A DNA stretch of 64,000 nucleotides from Pseudomonas sp. B21_DOA (GTDB lineage: Bacteria; Pseudomonadota; Gammaproteobacteria; Pseudomonadales; Pseudomonadaceae): NCBI GenBank assembly GCA_030544685.1, contig CP086683.1, positions 3,968,001-4,032,000 on the forward strand, in the 5' to 3' direction. The position numbers were made by a program, and so were the translations under genes. The notes beneath the pieces are model-generated. The model worked only from the letters and a program-made list of their open reading frames with translations. It was not told the DNA's origin and did not search any database. How positions within the stretch are numbered: position 1 is the stretch's first letter; every line of letters starts with the position of its first letter. Below are positions 61,757 through 64,000 of the stretch, piece by piece.

Positions 61757-62626
61757 ATGGATCAGTTGGCACTCAAGGCAATCGAGCGCATCGCCGCCGA
61801 ACGGCGCGCGCCGTATCAGCACATCACGGTCGAGCGGATCACGCCGATCATCGGCGCCGAGATCGGCGGCGTCGATCTTTCGCAGCCGCTGAGCGACGAG
61901 CAGCTCACGGAAATCCGCCGGGCCTTTCTGGAGAACCACGTGGTGGTGTTCCGCGATCAGCACCTGACGGTCGACGAACACAAGGCGTTTGGCCGGCTGT
62001 TCGGTGAGCTGCGGGCCCTGCCGGTGGAAGACATCGACGGCGATGACCCGGAGCTGGTGGTGATCCGCGCCAATGCGCAATCGCGCTACGTTGCCGGCGA
62101 AACCTGGCACACCGACGGCACCGCCGATCTGGCGCCGTCCATGGGCTCGATGCTGTACGTCAAGGAAACCCCGGCCATCGGCACCGGTGGAGACACGCTG
62201 TTCGCCAACATGCACCTGGCGCTGGAAATGCTGTCGCCGACGATGCAGCAGTTTCTCGGCGGATTGACCGCGATCCATGACGGTGCGATTCCGTGGAAGG
62301 GCTATGAGGCGCCGGCCAATCTGCCGAAAACCGAACACCCGGTGGTGGTTCGCCACCCGGAAACCGGGCGCAAGTCGCTGTTCGTCAATTCCGGGTTCAC
62401 CTCGCACATCGTCCAGTTGTCTGACGGTGAAAGCCAGGTACTGTTGAACATGCTGTTTGACCTGGTCGCCCGCGAACCGGTCGTCAGCTGTCGCGTGCGC
62501 TGGGCGCCGAACAGCCTGGTGTTCTGGGACAACCGCTGCACACAGCACCACGCGGTCTGGGATTATTTTCCGCACTCGCGGTATGGCGAGCGGGTGACGA
62601 TTCTGGGGACGCAGCCCAAGGCTTGA
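61757..62626 (+). CDS. TauD/TfdA-family Fe(II)/2-oxoglutarate dioxygenase
   Basis: 289-residue oxygenase. Iron ligands are in ETWHTDGTADLAPS (His-x-Asp) and the distal His in CTQHHAVWDYFPH; SRYGERVTI supplies the Arg for 2-oxoglutarate. The N-terminal ITPIIGAEIGGVDLSQPL is the TauD signature. Starts 16 nt after the MbtH-like stop with AGGTGAGGGAAC upstream. In detoxin/rimosamide clusters a TauD enzyme hydroxylates the proline unit; the Pro-KS-KR synthetase upstream makes that the most attractive role here (inference). Confidence 0.9.
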   Translation: MDQLALKAIERIAAERRAPYQHITVERITPIIGAEIGGVDLSQPLSDEQLTEIRRAFLENHVVVFRDQHLTVDEHKAFGRLFGELRALPVEDIDGDDPELVVIRANAQSRYVAGETWHTDGTADLAPSMGSMLYVKETPAIGTGGDTLFANMHLALEMLSPTMQQFLGGLTAIHDGAIPWKGYEAPANLPKTEHPVVVRHPETGRKSLFVNSGFTSHIVQLSDGESQVLLNMLFDLVAREPVVSCRVRWAPNSLVFWDNRCTQHHAVWDYFPHSRYGERVTILGTQPKA

Positions 62627-62637
62627 GTCTAAAAATC

Positions 62638-62662
62638 GGTGGGAGCGGGCGCCGTTCCCACC
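62638..62662. terminator. hairpin (REP-like) between convergent genes
   Basis: GGTGGGA and TCCCACC form seven pairs around GCGGGCGCCGT, an apparently decayed REP half, at the 3' end of the biosynthetic operon and facing the minus-strand pair. Confidence 0.6.
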
Positions 62663-62668
62663 GCTCAT

Positions 62669-63358
62669 TCACAGACCTTGTTTGAGCAGTTGCTCGACGA
62701 TCAACTCGCCGAACGCCAGATTCCCGTGCAACGGGTCATCCACCTCGCAGTACGCCGGAAGCTGAAAACCCAGCTCATCATTCGCCGCAGCGCGCACGTC
62801 GATCAGCTCGATGCCGAGTCCTTGCAGGCGCTCGATCAGCAGCGCCTGCGCGGCCATGAACACGCGTGGGTCGGACAGCTCCGGCACCCGCTGCGGCGGC
62901 AGTACGGCGAACACCTTGAGGTTCAGCGCCCGGGCCTGTTCATAGAACGCCAGCGCAGGCCGGGACAAGGTGTCGATGATGGACTCGAACAGCGGCCCGC
63001 TGAGAAAACCTTCGTCGAATTCGCCGTCCGGCGTCTGGTAGCAGGTCCAGTTCGGCGCGGTGGCGAGATAGTGCAGGCTCAGGCCGATGGTACTCACCAG
63101 CGGCACCCCGACCTTCGCCAGTTGCGGTACTTCGAATGGCTCAAGGGCCTGACGATACAAGCGCTCCATCTCGACGTCCCGAAACACCACGTCATGACGG
63201 GTCAGGCTGAAAAAATCCACCGCGAAATCCCGGCCGGTGCCCAGCGGGCCGCCACTCAAAGGCAACTCGCGGGCCTGCGCCGCCTTGCCGATGACCCTGG
63301 CATGGGAATCGCCCAGCAGCAGAAACCTAGGCGTAGTAATCGAGCACGGCGTCTTCAC
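62669..63358 (-). CDS. SGNH-like hypothetical protein
   Basis: About 229 residues. Start set to GTG at 63358, since GAGGAG lies 8 nt upstream and the sequence then begins KTPCSITTPRFLLLGDSHAR, with a GDSH catalytic-block-like motif. Other marks are VPLVSTIGLSLHYLAT and FEVPQLAKVG, and the C-terminal DDPLHGNLAFGELIVEQLL carries a possible Asp-x-x-His (DPLH). It starts 32 bp inside the upstream GSCFA gene (coupled translation). Possibly an acyl-ester hydrolase or acyltransferase partner of GSCFA, but the substrate is unknown. Confidence 0.75.
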   Translation of the reverse strand: MKTPCSITTPRFLLLGDSHARVIGKAAQARELPLSGGPLGTGRDFAVDFFSLTRHDVVFRDVEMERLYRQALEPFEVPQLAKVGVPLVSTIGLSLHYLATAPNWTCYQTPDGEFDEGFLSGPLFESIIDTLSRPALAFYEQARALNLKVFAVLPPQRVPELSDPRVFMAAQALLIERLQGLGIELIDVRAAANDELGFQLPAYCEVDDPLHGNLAFGELIVEQLLKQGL

Positions 63359-64000
63359 AGACAAGCTCCTCACTGGACACGCAGGTGGAGGCAACGCTGG
63401 TCGGCGCCTGCAGCGGTTGAACCGCATCGAGCCCGGCGAAAAACTGCCGCATGACAAATGCCACGCCTTCAGGCGTGACCTCCCGCTGGTTGGGTTGGTA
63501 GAACGCGCCCTTGAAAGGTGTGCCGGTGATGATTTCGTAGGAGGGGAAATAGTCGACGTCGTGCAGGTCTTCGCACAGCTGCCCGGCAACGGCGCGCAGG
63601 ACCGATTTGGAATAGGTGGTGGCGCTCAACACATGCTCGCCCGTGGCGGTTGCCGTCAGGGGCACCGGCGACACGGTGAGCAGCAGACGCAGTTGCGGGT
63701 TGATCGAACGCATCAATTCAAGCGCCCTGACCATGTCGCCATAGGTGTCCATGAAGCCGAAGTTGCAGAAGCAGTGCAACTGCGGATCGAAGGTGCCGCG
63801 CACGGTGCCGGGGCACACGGGATACACCAGACCGGTCTGGCGGTTCTGCCAGGCTTCGGTCAGGCCCAGGGTGAACACGAACACTTTGGCGCGGCGCAGG
63901 GCGGTGCGGATGGCATCGAGGGTGGCTTCGCGCGAGGCGAACAGTGCGTCCTCGCTGGCAAAGCCGTCGGGTTCCACGGCGGGCCGGAACGGGTCGAAGA
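63327..64000 (-). CDS. GSCFA-domain protein, 5' part beyond the window
   Basis: Partial GSCFA-family protein; the N-terminal half with the GSCFA motif is outside. The visible part runs from FDPFRPAVEPDGFASEDAL through KVFVFTLGLTEAWQNRQTG, LTVSPVPLTATATGEHVLSA and YFPSYEIITGTPFKGAFYQP, ending EDAVLDYYA. Family of SGNH/PMEI-like enzymes associated with polysaccharide or lipid acyl transfer. The next gene (SGNH-like) overlaps its 3' end by 32 bp, so the two act together. Confidence 0.85.
   Translation of the reverse strand, partial: FDPFRPAVEPDGFASEDALFASREATLDAIRTALRRAKVFVFTLGLTEAWQNRQTGLVYPVCPGTVRGTFDPQLHCFCNFGFMDTYGDMVRALELMRSINPQLRLLLTVSPVPLTATATGEHVLSATTYSKSVLRAVAGQLCEDLHDVDYFPSYEIITGTPFKGAFYQPNQREVTPEGVAFVMRQFFAGLDAVQPLQAPTSVASTCVSSEELVCEDAVLDYYA

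Noticed and set aside
1..64000. CRISPR arrays, tRNA or rRNA genes
   Set aside because: No regularly spaced direct repeats and no cloverleaf or rRNA-like sequence noticed on either strand.

Overview
The window is a high-GC proteobacterial chromosome segment and almost certainly comes from a Pseudomonas of the P. fluorescens complex. The evidence is the GTGGGAGCGGGCTTGCCCGCGA-type REP pair, a folE/DUF3833/SDR/DUF6482 operon, DUF2790 and DUF6130 proteins, a FecI/FecR/TonB-receptor trio and strong GGAG-type ribosome binding sites. At least 18 genes or gene copies look broken, but nearly every break is the loss of one base in a homopolymer (mostly G or C), and restoring that base always gives a full-length protein of the expected family. 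I read these as consensus errors of a long-read assembly, not as biological pseudogenes. The TrkH fragment at 16.9-17.3 kb is the exception, because most of the gene is absent.

Layout. 0-15.6 kb is ordinary core and accessory metabolism: a GABA-type permease, a PNPOx-FNR-ferredoxin fusion, a GST, a LysR regulator, an AraC regulator with a secreted alpha/beta hydrolase, DUF417/DUF2790, an MFS exporter, a periplasmic lactonase, an NRAMP metal transporter, and the folE operon. 15.6-19.1 kb is a lower-GC patch of orphan small genes, a trkH remnant and degenerate dispersed repeats. 19.1-23.2 kb is an iron-uptake cell-surface signalling system under a Fur box. 23.4-29 kb holds a fluoroacetate-dehalogenase-type hydrolase and a dicarboxylate module (DctA, LeuC/LeuD-like hydro-lyase, LysR). 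29-30.7 kb is an isochorismatase/DsbA-FrnE/tautomerase operon.

30.9-34.4 kb is a bufferin/HvfABC-type copper-buffering RiPP operon (DoxX, Ohr, DUF692, DUF2063, precursor). Its predicted precursor carries six EGKCG motifs and is fused to a pair of EF-hands, which is unusual.

38.7-62.6 kb is the centrepiece: an NRPS/PKS cluster of three megasynthases read as A-T-C-A-T-Cy-A-T-Ox, then TubC docking-C-A-T-TE, then A-T-C-A-T-KS-KR-ACP-TE with no AT. They are followed without gaps by an unknown 227-residue protein, an MbtH-like protein and a TauD-type dioxygenase. The third synthetase together with TauD has the layout expected for a detoxin/rimosamide-like core (Val-like, Pro, ketide extension and reduction, Pro hydroxylation). 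The first two would make a thiazole-containing peptide that the extra thioesterase could release or attach. A convergent GSCFA plus SGNH-like gene pair lies beyond it and runs off the window end.
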